Positions 16,388-25,135 of a stretch of 64,000 bases of DNA are shown here, piece by piece. The position numbers were made by a program, and so were the translations under genes. Source of the DNA: Zunongwangia mangrovi. GTDB lineage: Bacteria > Bacteroidota > Bacteroidia > Flavobacteriales > Flavobacteriaceae. The stretch lies in NCBI RefSeq assembly GCF_900112105.1, contig NZ_FOKV01000001.1:992001-1056000 (forward strand), given 5' to 3'. The stretch's first letter is position 1; every line of letters starts with the position of its first letter. Below the pieces are notes generated by a model, which saw only the letters and a program-made list of their open reading frames with translations, did no database searches and was not told where the DNA came from.

Positions 16388-19066
16388 TTAGAAATCTTTT
16401 TTTACCAGTTTTATGAATTGAATGATTACTGAAGGTAATACACCGGCAATGACAATTAGAATCCAAGTCCTGATATCCAGATCCTGAAACTGAAAAATCT
16501 CTTTTAATGCTGGTATAAAATATCCCGCGAGAGTTCCCGCTATGCAAAATGCAAGCGCCATCCACACATATTTGTTCTTGGTAACTTGATTATTCAACAG
16601 AGGTTCATCGCCTTCTCGCATATTAAATACATGTAGAAACTGAGCAAAAGCCAGACTGAAAAAGGCAATATTATTATTAATTTCTTCGGAAGTCTCCCAA
16701 ACAAAATGAGCATATAGATAAGCTCCACTTACAGAAGCAGCAATAATAAAACCATAAATTCCAATTTGCCACCAGTTTTTCCTGGTAATAATTGGTTCTT
16801 TGGGATCCTTTGGCGGATCTTTCATAATATGTGGATTCCCCTCGCCAATACCTAGCGCTAAAGCAGGGAAGACATCTGAAAGTAAATTCAGGAATAAAAG
16901 CTGAAGCGGTAAAATTGGTAAAATAAATAAGGTGAAACTCATTAGCGCGATGATGATGATTTCAGCAAAATGATAGGAAAGCTGATAAAGAACAAAACGG
17001 CGAATATTTCCGAAGATAATACGGCCTTGCTCTATGGCTTTTACGATCGACTGGAATTGATCGTCCTGTAATACCACATCTGAAACTTCCTGGGCTACCT
17101 GCGTACCACGTTTTCCCATAGCGATACCAATATCTGCTTTTTTAAGGGCAGGAGCATCGTTTACACCATCACCTGTCATCCCAACAATTTCTCCCTGATC
17201 CTGGTAATGTGAGATTAAGCTTAATTTTTGTTCTGGGTCTACTCTAGAGAAAATAGGCGTGTTAACCAGCTTTTCATTATTGTCTTCTTCCAGGTCTTTA
17301 TTTAAGTTTTTTCCATGAAGTACAACCGAATCATAATCTTTTTCGTCATCCAAAATTTTTACTGTTTTTCCAACATTCTTAGACGTGCCGGGGTGGTCTC
17401 CCGTAACCATAACCACTTTTATACCTGCGTTACGGCAAGTTTCAATAGCATCTGCGACTTCTTTTCTTGGTGGATCGATAAAGGCAATTAAACCGGCAAA
17501 GGTTAATCCTTGGAGAAAATTATTTTCTTCATTATTAGAGAAATTATCAACCTCTTTGTAAGCAAAAGCTAATACCCGCAATCCATCTTCGGCTAATTCA
17601 TTATTACTTTTTTTCCATTTCTCTTTTTCTGAATCACTAAAATCTTCAATTGCCCCGTCGATCAAAATAGTATCACAACGTTCTAAAATGGCATCTGTAG
17701 ATCCTTTTCCGGCAATATAATGGCCATTTTCCTGATTATACACCGCTCCCATTAGCATGATGTCTGAATCAAATGGAATGTGACCTTCTCGTTCTAAATC
17801 CTTATTTTCAGTATAAAAGCCTTTATCAAATTGTTTAGTAAAATTTAATAAAGCGATTTCTAAAGGATCACCCTGGGCATCGTTTTCATCGTCATTATCC
17901 TTAAGGTTGGCATCATTTGCTAAAACCGAAATTTTAAATAGTTGCTTAAAGTTTTGTTGGCTATCTGATTTTTCGATCCCTTTAATAACCGGTTTTTCAC
18001 TGTTGTTCCAGTCGACTTTTTTATAATCCGATTTAGGATATAGAAAACCTTTAACAGTAAGTTCGTTTTTAGTAAGCGTTCCTGTTTTGTCGGTAAAAAT
18101 GACGGTAGTTTCACCTAGAGTTTCTACCGCTGCCAGTTTTTTAACCAATACATTCTTTTTGGAAAGTCGATACATTCCTCTGGCTAAAGCGATACTTGCT
18201 ACAATAGGAAGCCCTTCTGGTATGGCCGCAATTGCCCAGGCAATTGAAGTCTGAATTAATTGATAAATATCTTTGCCGGCGATCCACCCAAATAAGAAAA
18301 ATGCAGCCGCCATTCCTAAAATAACCCAGATAAGATTATGGGTTAAACTATGTAATTTTTTATTTAGAGGTGTTTCATCGTCTTCCTGTTCGTTTACCAT
18401 TGCCGAAATATTTCCCATTTCGGTATCCATTCCTGTAGCAAAAACAATTGCTTTTCCGGTTCCGCCGGTAACGGCAGTTCCTTTGTGTAATATATTGTTA
18501 CGATCACCAATTTGTTTTTCTCCCTCGATATCTTCAGGGTTTTTAGAAACAGGAACAGATTCTCCAGTTAATGGGGATTCGTCAACTTTAAGTTCGGTTG
18601 CTTCAAAAACACGAGCATCTGCCGGAATTAAAACACCTGCCTTTACAATAAGGATGTCTCCGGGTACAATTTCTTCAGCATCAATAGTTTTATCCTTCCC
18701 GTCACGCAAAACCATGGCTTCAGTTTTATCCATTTCTTTAATAGCTTCCATAGATTTTTGCGCCTGATATTCCATCCAAAAACCAATAATGGTGTTTGCC
18801 ACTAGTACAACTAAAATAGCGATACCTTCAGCAATATCACCAAAAACAAAAGCCAAAACCGCTGCTGCGGTAAGTAAATAGATCACTGGATTGGCAATTT
18901 GGGCGATTAGTATTGCCCAAAGGCTCTTCTGTTTACTTTCCTTTAATTTATTAGGGCCGTATTCTTGAAGTTTATCTTTGGCCTGATCTCCTGAAAGCCC
19001 ATTTTTGCTACTAGTATTGAATTCTTTTTCTATTTGGGCTATCGCTTTTTGATAAGCATTTTCCAT
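16388..19066 (-). CDS. Cation-transporting P-type ATPase (P2, Ca2+-type)
   Basis: This 892-residue pump is full length. It starts with the cation-ATPase N-domain (AYQKAIAQIEKEFNTSSKNGLS). The actuator motif is DESPLTGES, the phosphorylation motif DKTGTLT has Asp326, and MVTGDHPGT and MTGDGVNDAPALKKADIG form the hinge. Membrane motifs are AIPEGLP in helix 4 and NLLSDVFPALALG in helix 6. The helix 4 Glu and helix 6 Asp are ion ligands in Ca2+ pumps; the single Asp with no second helix 6 acid makes exact specificity (Ca2+, Mn2+ or monovalent) uncertain. It acts in the inner membrane. It is the first gene of a possible operon with otsB and DUF456. Confidence 0.94.
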   Translation of the reverse strand: MENAYQKAIAQIEKEFNTSSKNGLSGDQAKDKLQEYGPNKLKESKQKSLWAILIAQIANPVIYLLTAAAVLAFVFGDIAEGIAILVVLVANTIIGFWMEYQAQKSMEAIKEMDKTEAMVLRDGKDKTIDAEEIVPGDILIVKAGVLIPADARVFEATELKVDESPLTGESVPVSKNPEDIEGEKQIGDRNNILHKGTAVTGGTGKAIVFATGMDTEMGNISAMVNEQEDDETPLNKKLHSLTHNLIWVILGMAAAFFLFGWIAGKDIYQLIQTSIAWAIAAIPEGLPIVASIALARGMYRLSKKNVLVKKLAAVETLGETTVIFTDKTGTLTKNELTVKGFLYPKSDYKKVDWNNSEKPVIKGIEKSDSQQNFKQLFKISVLANDANLKDNDDENDAQGDPLEIALLNFTKQFDKGFYTENKDLEREGHIPFDSDIMLMGAVYNQENGHYIAGKGSTDAILERCDTILIDGAIEDFSDSEKEKWKKSNNELAEDGLRVLAFAYKEVDNFSNNEENNFLQGLTFAGLIAFIDPPRKEVADAIETCRNAGIKVVMVTGDHPGTSKNVGKTVKILDDEKDYDSVVLHGKNLNKDLEEDNNEKLVNTPIFSRVDPEQKLSLISHYQDQGEIVGMTGDGVNDAPALKKADIGIAMGKRGTQVAQEVSDVVLQDDQFQSIVKAIEQGRIIFGNIRRFVLYQLSYHFAEIIIIALMSFTLFILPILPLQLLFLNLLSDVFPALALGIGEGNPHIMKDPPKDPKEPIITRKNWWQIGIYGFIIAASVSGAYLYAHFVWETSEEINNNIAFFSLAFAQFLHVFNMREGDEPLLNNQVTKNKYVWMALAFCIAGTLAGYFIPALKEIFQFQDLDIRTWILIVIAGVLPSVIIQFIKLVKKDF

Positions 19067-19237
19067 GAAGTGTTATGATTAGTCGATTGGTTAAACCAAA
19101 AGTTATAGAAATTCTCAAAGCTGAAGCTTACCCTTATGATTATTTTGAGCAATTTTATAAAAAGTTTATAAATCAATAGATTACATGAAGTTTCAGGAAT
19201 CAATAAGCATCATGAAATGTTAAAGTTTAAATTTTTG

Positions 19238-19271
19238 AACTAACAGATTAGTTTAAACTAAATGATTAGTT
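19238..19271. promoter_or_regulatory. Double palindromic operator upstream of the BlaI-family gene
   Basis: Two identical-armed inverted repeats AACTAA-N4-TTAGTT occupy 19238-19253 and 19256-19271, with centres 18 bp apart. Between them the arms form an extra perfect 14-bp palindrome at 19248-19261. This arrangement of two adjacent dyads is typical for BlaI/MecI dimers, whose operators are autoregulatory. The repeats are seen; binding by the BlaI-family protein downstream is inferred. Confidence 0.65.
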
Positions 19272-19310
19272 TATATTAGCATCATCAATCAATACTATCA
19301 GTTTCATCAA

Positions 19311-19415
19311 ATGAGTATAAAAAGGTTTTTTGGAATTGCTATTAATGTTACTATAAAGACCTTCGAATACTCAAGATTTATGAAATTAAAGACCCTATTA
19401 AAAAATAAAAAATGA
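19311..19415 (+). CDS. Possible 34-residue leader ORF
   Basis: An ATG at 19311 opens a 34-codon frame (MSIKRFFGIAINVTIKTFEY...) whose TGA overlaps the ATG of the BlaI-family gene (ATGA at 19412-19415). The overlap suggests translational coupling. The peptide is basic with a short hydrophobic stretch. It may be a leader peptide or chance; no homology is recognised. Confidence 0.3.
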   Translation: MSIKRFFGIAINVTIKTFEYSRFMKLKTLLKNKK

Positions 19416-19774
19416 AGCAATTAACAAAAGCAGAAGAAGAGATCATGCAAATTCTCTGGCAATTAAAGGAAGCGAACGTCGCGACGATTATCGAAGAGAT
19501 GCCAGAGCCAAAACCGGCTTATAATACCGTTTCTACAATTGTAAGAATTTTGGAAAACAAAGAATTTGTAGATCATCGCAAAAAGGGAAAAGGATACATC
19601 TACTTTCCTATAGTTGCGAAAGAAACCTACAGTGACCAGAGTATGATGAAGCTAATTAACAATTACTTTAATGGGTCTTTTAAAAGTATGGTTTCTTTTT
19701 TCATGAAAAAGAACGAAATGGATACTAAAGATTTAGAAGCCATTTTAAAAGAAATTAATAAAGGGGATAAATAA
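19412..19774 (+). CDS. BlaI/MecI/CopY-family repressor
   Basis: This 120-residue winged-helix protein begins KQLTKAEEEIMQILWQLKEANVATIIEEMP with the recognition region PAYNTVSTIVRILENKEFVDHRKKGKGYIYFPIV, the hallmark of the BlaI/MecI family. The C-terminal helices would form the dimer and contain the site where BlaR1-type proteases act. It probably represses its own operon through the double palindrome at 19238-19271. It is followed 81 bp later by an M56 peptidase, the usual antirepressor partner. Confidence 0.93.
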   Translation: MKQLTKAEEEIMQILWQLKEANVATIIEEMPEPKPAYNTVSTIVRILENKEFVDHRKKGKGYIYFPIVAKETYSDQSMMKLINNYFNGSFKSMVSFFMKKNEMDTKDLEAILKEINKGDK

Positions 19775-19855
19775 TTCTAAAAGTTCCTTGATTTTCAGAA
19801 ATAAAGAGTTTTCTGATTTGGAAATTCTTTCAAGAGATTCTAAAAATAAAAAATT

Positions 19856-21307
19856 ATGATAAGGTACATTATTCAAATTATAGTTTTTCAGCTGGCATTT
19901 TTGCTGGTGTACGAATTGTTTCTTAAAAAGGAAACCTTTTTTACGGCGAACCGTTGGTATCTTTTGTTAACCCCGGTGCTTTCTTTAATACTCCCTTTTG
20001 CCAGTTTTACTATTTTATCTGAAGTTGTACCTGCATCTGCCGTCATGGCAATTAATAATACCATAAAATTACCCGAAGTCTTTATAGGTAGTAACCAGCC
20101 GCAAGTTGAACAATTACCTACGGTGCATATTGTAGCCGAAAAGACAACCGCAGTTAATTGGTGGCTGGTAGCCTATGCTTTGGGTAGTTTTTCGAGCTTG
20201 CTGTTATTCCTAAAAAGATGGCGAGTTATAGGGAAGTTATTTAGGTTTAAAGCTGAAGATAAAAAAGACTTTAAAATCGTTGAAATTCCAAATTCCAGAA
20301 TGGCGTTTACATTTTTGAAAACTGTTTTCCTGGGAAGTGAAATTTCAGCAGAAGAACGCGAGCAAATCTTAGAACACGAGCTTATTCATGTTTCGCAAAA
20401 ACACAGCCTGGATTTATTGTTTTTCGAGATCTTAAAAGTGCTTTTTTGGTTTAATCCGTTAGTTTATATTTTTCAGAATCGAATAGCCTTATTACACGAG
20501 TTTATCGCCGATGAAGAAGTGGTAAAAAGAACTTCTAAAAAACATTACTTCAATCAGTTACTTAACAGTGCTTTTGAAACCCAAAATCTCTCATTCACCA
20601 ATCAATTTTTTAATAAATCTTTAATCAAAAAACGAATAATTATGTTACAAAAAAACAAATCTAAAACCATCGCAAAATTCAAGTTTTTACTGGTGGTGCC
20701 GGTATTGGCGATGATGCTTGTTTATGTTTCCTGCTCAGATGATCGAGAGGTTGCTTCGCAAGATCCAAGCAATGATATCGAAAATTTAATTTCTAAGATC
20801 GAAAGCAGGGACAATTTAACTTCAGATCAAAAACTTCAATTGGTAAATAGTTTGCAGGAAATTGAAGGTAAAATGTTGGGATCTAGTAGGTTTGAAGATA
20901 AAAAAGTAATAGAGGTACAAGGTTACGGAGTTTCATCTGATGGGGCAGATGTTCCGTTTGCTGTTATTGAAGAAGTTCCTGCCTTTGCTGGTTGCGAAGA
21001 ATTAAAAACCAACGAAGAGCGTAAGGATTGTACTTCAGAAAAGATTATGAAACATGTTCAGAAAGAATTTAATACTCAAATAGGAGAGGATCTTTTGGAA
21101 GAAGGGGTTATTGCCAGAGTAATCGTTCAGTTTAAGATCGATGAAACCGGAAGCATTCGTAATATTAGAGCCAGAGGTCCAGCACCAGAATTAGAAGAAG
21201 AGGCTAAGAGAGTGGTAAATACTATCCCGCAAATGACGCCAGGAAAGCAAGGTGGAGAAGCTGTAGGTGTTGTGTATTCATTACCAATTTCTTTTAAGAA
21301 CGGTTAA
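19856..21307 (+). CDS. BlaR1-like M56 metallopeptidase with TonB C-terminal module
   Basis: This 483-residue protein has membrane helices near 5-20, 35-58, 100-118 and 280-296, and the zinc motif HELIHV (His174, Glu175, His178) with EFIADEEV downstream, as in M56/BlaR1 proteases. The C-terminal part (about 365-483) is not a penicillin-sensor domain. It is a TonB C-terminal-like module with a PAFAGC...C cysteine pair (Cys380, Cys392) and the ending SLPISFKNG. It probably senses an envelope signal and cleaves the BlaI-type repressor. A hairpin at 21331-21354 follows. Confidence 0.92.
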   Translation: MIRYIIQIIVFQLAFLLVYELFLKKETFFTANRWYLLLTPVLSLILPFASFTILSEVVPASAVMAINNTIKLPEVFIGSNQPQVEQLPTVHIVAEKTTAVNWWLVAYALGSFSSLLLFLKRWRVIGKLFRFKAEDKKDFKIVEIPNSRMAFTFLKTVFLGSEISAEEREQILEHELIHVSQKHSLDLLFFEILKVLFWFNPLVYIFQNRIALLHEFIADEEVVKRTSKKHYFNQLLNSAFETQNLSFTNQFFNKSLIKKRIIMLQKNKSKTIAKFKFLLVVPVLAMMLVYVSCSDDREVASQDPSNDIENLISKIESRDNLTSDQKLQLVNSLQEIEGKMLGSSRFEDKKVIEVQGYGVSSDGADVPFAVIEEVPAFAGCEELKTNEERKDCTSEKIMKHVQKEFNTQIGEDLLEEGVIARVIVQFKIDETGSIRNIRARGPAPELEEEAKRVVNTIPQMTPGKQGGEAVGVVYSLPISFKNG

Positions 21308-21330
21308 GTATTGATTGAAAAGACTTAGGG

Positions 21331-21354
21331 AACTGCCCATTTCTGGGCAGTTTT
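21331..21354 (+). terminator. Possible intra-operon terminator or attenuator
   Basis: The 9-bp stem AACTGCCCA/TGGGCAGTT with a 4-nt loop is followed by TTCATTT. A second, bulged hairpin (CCTTGTGGG/CCCCAAGG, 21382-21402) follows. They lie between the two M56 genes and may reduce read-through into the second one. Confidence 0.6.
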
Positions 21355-21424
21355 CATTTAAAAATTTATTCCTAACGAATGCCTTGTGGGTTTACCCCAA
21401 GGTATTTTACTTAAAGATTAAAAG

Positions 21425-22765
21425 ATGTTGCAGTACAGTATTCAGGTAATTGTGTTCCAGTTCCTATTTTGGCTGGTGTACGAGATTAGTTTAAAACGAA
21501 CTACTTTTTTTGCTTATAATCGCTGGTATTTACTGCTTTCTTTTAGTTTGTCGCTAATTTTACCTTTACTGAAATTCGATCTTTTTTATGATGTGGTTTC
21601 ACCAGAAAGGCTAAGCGCTTTTAGGGCGCAACAGATTTTAGATATTACCGCACCTGAAACTACAAAAGAAGCCAGCCGAAATTCGATAATTTCGAAGCAA
21701 ATTTTTATAAACTGGTGGGTGGTAACTTATGTGATTGGTGTTGTGATAAGCGCAATCTTTTTAAGCCTGAAATTGTTTAAATTGAAGTCACTTTTTACAC
21801 AAAACCTTAAAAGAACTGAAGATCAATTTAGAATTATAGAGCTACCGCAAACTAAAGCTGCTTTTACCTTTTTTAAAACTATTTTTTTGGGAAGCGAACT
21901 TTCAGCATTAGAGCGGGATCAAATCCTGGTACACGAAAAAGTACACGCCAAACAATTACATAGCCTAGATTTGTTGATTTTCGAGATTTTCAAGGTCTTT
22001 TTTTGGTTTAATCCGCTGGTATATGTGTATCAATCTAAAATTGCGATGATCCACGAGTATCTTGCCGATACCGAGTCGGTAAAAAAGACCTCAAAATCTA
22101 ACTATTTTCAGCATTTACTCAATGCCAGTTTTGGTAGTGAGGATCTTATATTTTCGAGTCAGTTTTTAAATAATTCATCATTAAAAAAACGCATTAAAAT
22201 GATACAGAAAAAACAAAGCCGATCTTTGGCTAAACTTCAATATTTATTTGCCATTCCGTTAACGTTCGCCATGTTGGTTTTTGTAGCGAATGTTTCAGCA
22301 AATACGATTCAGAATAAGGTTTCTGAAGCAAGCGCTACTTCCGCAGAGAACACAGCGAATGTTGAAATAATGGCTGGAAATAGCGAAAATCAGCCCGTAG
22401 ATTTTCCTTTTGCGGTGGTCGATCAAGTTCCGCTTTTTAAGGGTTGTGAAGAGCTATCTGAAGCAGAGCAAAAAAACTGTACTTCAGAAAAAATTAATGA
22501 GTTTGTAAATAACAGGTTTAATGAGGGGATAAAAGGTGATTTTGATAGTGCTATTAGAGTTGTGGTGCAATTCAGAATTAATTCTTCAGGAAAAGTTGAA
22601 GCAGCAAGAGCCAGAGCGATTTTAGCAGGCAATAACCGTGAAGTTGTAGAAGCCGCAGCGGTAAAGGCCGTAGAAGCACTTCCGCAGTTAATCCCGGGAG
22701 AACATAATTCTGAAAAAGTAAATGTGATTTACTCGCTGCCAATTACATTAAATGCAGAGGTGTAA
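21425..22765 (+). CDS. Second BlaR1-like M56 metallopeptidase with TonB C-terminal module
   Basis: This 446-residue paralogue of the preceding gene has the same order: membrane helices near 5-20, 34-50, 98-118 and 278-292, zinc motif HEKVHA (His170, Glu171, His174), EYLADTES, and a C-terminal TonB-like module (about 325-446) with PLFKGC...C (Cys341, Cys352). The N-terminal halves of the two proteins are clearly similar (for example FNPLVYVYQSKIA), so this is a tandem duplication. Its stop codon overlaps the ATG of a small frameshifted gene. Confidence 0.92.
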   Translation: MLQYSIQVIVFQFLFWLVYEISLKRTTFFAYNRWYLLLSFSLSLILPLLKFDLFYDVVSPERLSAFRAQQILDITAPETTKEASRNSIISKQIFINWWVVTYVIGVVISAIFLSLKLFKLKSLFTQNLKRTEDQFRIIELPQTKAAFTFFKTIFLGSELSALERDQILVHEKVHAKQLHSLDLLIFEIFKVFFWFNPLVYVYQSKIAMIHEYLADTESVKKTSKSNYFQHLLNASFGSEDLIFSSQFLNNSSLKKRIKMIQKKQSRSLAKLQYLFAIPLTFAMLVFVANVSANTIQNKVSEASATSAENTANVEIMAGNSENQPVDFPFAVVDQVPLFKGCEELSEAEQKNCTSEKINEFVNNRFNEGIKGDFDSAIRVVVQFRINSSGKVEAARARAILAGNNREVVEAAAVKAVEALPQLIPGEHNSEKVNVIYSLPITLNAEV

Positions 22766-22907
22766 TGAGAGGCTTTCTTTTTGTTGTACTGATTCTCGGG
22801 CTAAAAAGCATGTCGGCGCAAGTTGATATTAGAAATAATTACGAGAAAATTTAGTTTCAGAATACGAAAAACGAAAGCAGGTGCTTCCGTTTTATCTAAA
22901 AGTATAA
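22765..22907 (+). pseudogene. Small secreted-protein gene with a probable -1-base frameshift
   Basis: The ATG overlaps the TAA of the M56 gene and encodes a signal peptide (MRGFLFVVLILGLKSMSAQ) and ten more residues before a TAG at 22852. In the neighbouring frame the sequence continues as NLVSEYEKRKQVLPFYLKV and ends with TAA at 22905-22907, 2 bp before the TPR gene start. One extra A in the A-run at 22846-22849 would join both parts into a secreted peptide of about 48 residues. The clean fit to both neighbours suggests a real gene that is frameshifted, misread in sequencing, or read by slippage. Function unknown. Confidence 0.5.
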
Positions 22908-22909
22908 TT

Positions 22910-24151
22910 ATGCGATTTACTAGTACAATTCTTTTTGCCTTTATCAGTCTTTCGATTTATGCACAATCCAACACCAAAATTGCCGATAGTTTGTATGCTG
23001 TTGGGAAATACGACGAGGCGGTTTTGTTGATGGAGAAAGAAGATACTTCTTCAGTAAAAATATTAACAGATCTGGCTAAATATTACAAGGCGAATAGTGA
23101 AGATAAAAAGGCTTTAAAAACCTATAAAAAGATCCTGGATTTGGATTCTAGCCGGGTAATAACGGCTTTAAATTATGGGGAAACACTTTTGAACCTGAAT
23201 AGATTAAAGGAAGCTGACAGTCTTTACAAAAAACTAAGCTTACGTTATCCTGAAAACGCACAATTTTATTATTCCAGAGGTTTGGCGAACGAACGAATGG
23301 CAAAAGATAGTCTGGCCTTCGAGCTATTTAAAAAAACGCATAAATATGACCAATTTCACCAAAATGCGTTGTATAAATTGTCTAAAGAAAGTCTTCGAAA
23401 TAACGACTATCAGCAAGCCTTAGCCTATACTGCGATGGGATTAGGCAAAAACGAAAATAACGTCTCGCTACTTTCTATCACAGCACAAACATATTCGGCG
23501 ATGGCGGTTTTTTACGAAGCGATTCCGCATTACGAAAAGATCATTAAGCTAGGACAAGGGAATGAATTTATTCATACCAAATTGGCTTACGCTTATTATA
23601 AAGACGGTAAAAAAGATAAGGCGATAGAACAATATAAAATGGCTTTAGTTTACGAGCCGGGAAATTCTTCAACCCATTTTTTATTGGGAAAATTGTACGC
23701 CAACACGCAAGATTTTAAGCAGTCTGAAGCGCATTTATTAATGGCTATCGAGATTAAGGATCAGCCTTTGGATGGAGAATATTTTAGTTTAGCACTTACC
23801 TATAAGTATCTTGAAGACTATAAAAAAGCTTTTGATTATTTCCAGAAGACCTTAAAGGAAAATCCCGATCATATCAGGGCTTTGTATGAGCGTGCGGTTG
23901 CCGGCGATAATTATTTTCGGGATATCGATACAAGGATAAATTATTATCAGGCTTTTTGGGATAAATATTATAGCGAAGATCCTCATTACTTAGCGAGAGA
24001 AATGCTGTATCTCACTAAAACCCGAATAAGTGATCTTAAAGAAAAAAAACATTTAGCTGCTGAAAAAATTTCCGAAGAAAATGAAAAAGATCAATTGAAG
24101 GATTCTTTAGCTGAAGCAGATACCAGCAATATTTCTGAACAGAAAAAATAG
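22910..24151 (+). CDS. Secreted tetratricopeptide-repeat protein
   Basis: The 413-residue start is chosen at MRFTSTILFAFISLSIYAQ, a signal peptide; an upstream extension has none. About nine TPR units follow, for example ALKTYKKILDLDSSRVITALNYGETL, AIEQYKMALVYEPGNSSTHFLLGKLY and AFDYFQKTLKENPDHIRALYERAV. The C-terminus is a charged Glu/Lys helix. TPR proteins are scaffolds for protein contacts; this one would act in the periplasm. It belongs to the BlaI-M56-M56 transcription unit and may be a sensor partner or regulated effector. Confidence 0.9.
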   Translation: MRFTSTILFAFISLSIYAQSNTKIADSLYAVGKYDEAVLLMEKEDTSSVKILTDLAKYYKANSEDKKALKTYKKILDLDSSRVITALNYGETLLNLNRLKEADSLYKKLSLRYPENAQFYYSRGLANERMAKDSLAFELFKKTHKYDQFHQNALYKLSKESLRNNDYQQALAYTAMGLGKNENNVSLLSITAQTYSAMAVFYEAIPHYEKIIKLGQGNEFIHTKLAYAYYKDGKKDKAIEQYKMALVYEPGNSSTHFLLGKLYANTQDFKQSEAHLLMAIEIKDQPLDGEYFSLALTYKYLEDYKKAFDYFQKTLKENPDHIRALYERAVAGDNYFRDIDTRINYYQAFWDKYYSEDPHYLAREMLYLTKTRISDLKEKKHLAAEKISEENEKDQLKDSLAEADTSNISEQKK

Positions 24152-24219
24152 TATAAAAATCATCTAATCTTGGGGTTAAGCGCAATTTGATTATTTTTGA
24201 TGCCAGAAGCCGAAGATTA

Positions 24220-24789
24220 ATGAAAAGAAGTTTACTCAACAGTAGATATGAGGTTATAAAAACGCCTTTCTCGCTACAAAAAGTTACTAACCATACCTAC
24301 GTAAAAGGTGTGATTCGAGGTAGCTTTTTTTCGGTTTTAATTTTGATGCTGTTTTCCTGTAATTTTGAAACAAAAAAAATATCTTCTGAAGAAGTTTTAG
24401 AACAGGAATCAAAATCCCTTAACTGGAAAGAAGTCGATGAATATCCGGCTTTTGAAGAATGCCAGCAGGAAACCGAATTGGTTGCTGCCAAAAAATGTTT
24501 TGAAACTGCAGTCGCCAAAAACGTTTACGCTTATCTGGAACAGCAACAGCCGGTGGTAAGTAAAAGTATCGACGATACCATCTATATTTATCTTGAAGTC
24601 ACTAAAACAGGGAAACCAGAGATCGATTCGATTTCTGCAATAGATAGTACGGTGACCAATCAATTGCCAAAAATTGAAAACTGGCTAAGAGAAAGTATCG
24701 ATTCTTTACCTAAGATCTATCCAGCCAGCAAACGCGGAATCCCAGTTTCTACCGCTTTTAAAATGCCAATTGTAATTAAAGCAGAGTAA
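24220..24789 (+). CDS. Lipoprotein with a TonB-like C-terminal module
   Basis: The gene lies 68 bp after the TPR gene. The start is uncertain: the ATG at 24220 gives 189 residues with an unusually long basic N-terminus, while a GTG at 24310 would give a normal lipoprotein signal (VIRGSFFSVLILMLFSC). The mature part contains PAFEEC and a second Cys 12 residues later, followed by strands ending AFKMPIVIK. This is the same module as the C-termini of the two M56 proteins. It probably belongs to the same signalling system, perhaps as a decoy or partner of the M56 sensor domains. Confidence 0.7.
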   Translation: MKRSLLNSRYEVIKTPFSLQKVTNHTYVKGVIRGSFFSVLILMLFSCNFETKKISSEEVLEQESKSLNWKEVDEYPAFEECQQETELVAAKKCFETAVAKNVYAYLEQQQPVVSKSIDDTIYIYLEVTKTGKPEIDSISAIDSTVTNQLPKIENWLRESIDSLPKIYPASKRGIPVSTAFKMPIVIKAE

Positions 24790-24856
24790 TTATAGCATTC
24801 AGTAAAAAAACATTTTTGCAGTTTAAATTTTCAATCTGAAATTTCACTACTCACTA

Positions 24857-25135
24857 CTAATTGCCGATCACCACATTCCATTTTCTAACCGAATATTCTT
24901 TTATGAGTCCGTTTTTATAATAAGGATCATTCTCGGCGAAATTTTTAGCGGTTTCTTCAGATTCAGATTTAAAGATAAAAACAGCTTTATCAGCAGGATT
25001 GTCCAGCGCTCCCGCCATAACAATTTCTCCAGCTTCCTGTCCTTTTTTCGCCATACCTAAATGTTCTTCGCGGTATTTACCACGTTCTTCTAAATACGAA
25101 TCTACAAGATGATAAGTTAGGATATAAAAATTCAT
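24857..25135 (-). CDS. YciI-like protein
   Basis: This 92-residue ferredoxin-like alpha+beta protein has the YCII layout: MNFYILTYHLVDSY, REEHLGMAKKGQEAGEIVMAGAL, an ADKAVFIFKSES strand and AENDPYYKNGLIKEYSVRKWNVV at the end. The His-Asp pair of the family (His25 in EEHL and Asp70 in ENDPY) is visible. YciI-like proteins are small putative enzymes of mostly unknown role. The gene is convergent with the TPR/lipoprotein operon and begins next to a long repeat region. Confidence 0.9.
   Translation of the reverse strand: MNFYILTYHLVDSYLEERGKYREEHLGMAKKGQEAGEIVMAGALDNPADKAVFIFKSESEETAKNFAENDPYYKNGLIKEYSVRKWNVVIGN

Noticed and set aside
18273-18767. 164-codon frame opposite the P-type ATPase gene
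   Set aside because: It is the antisense shadow of strongly conserved ATPase sequence and encodes a low-complexity Ser/Pro/Ile-rich product.
19856-22765. Beta-lactam resistance locus suggested by BlaI and BlaR1-like genes
   Set aside because: No beta-lactamase or PBP gene is present and the M56 proteins lack a penicillin-binding sensor domain.
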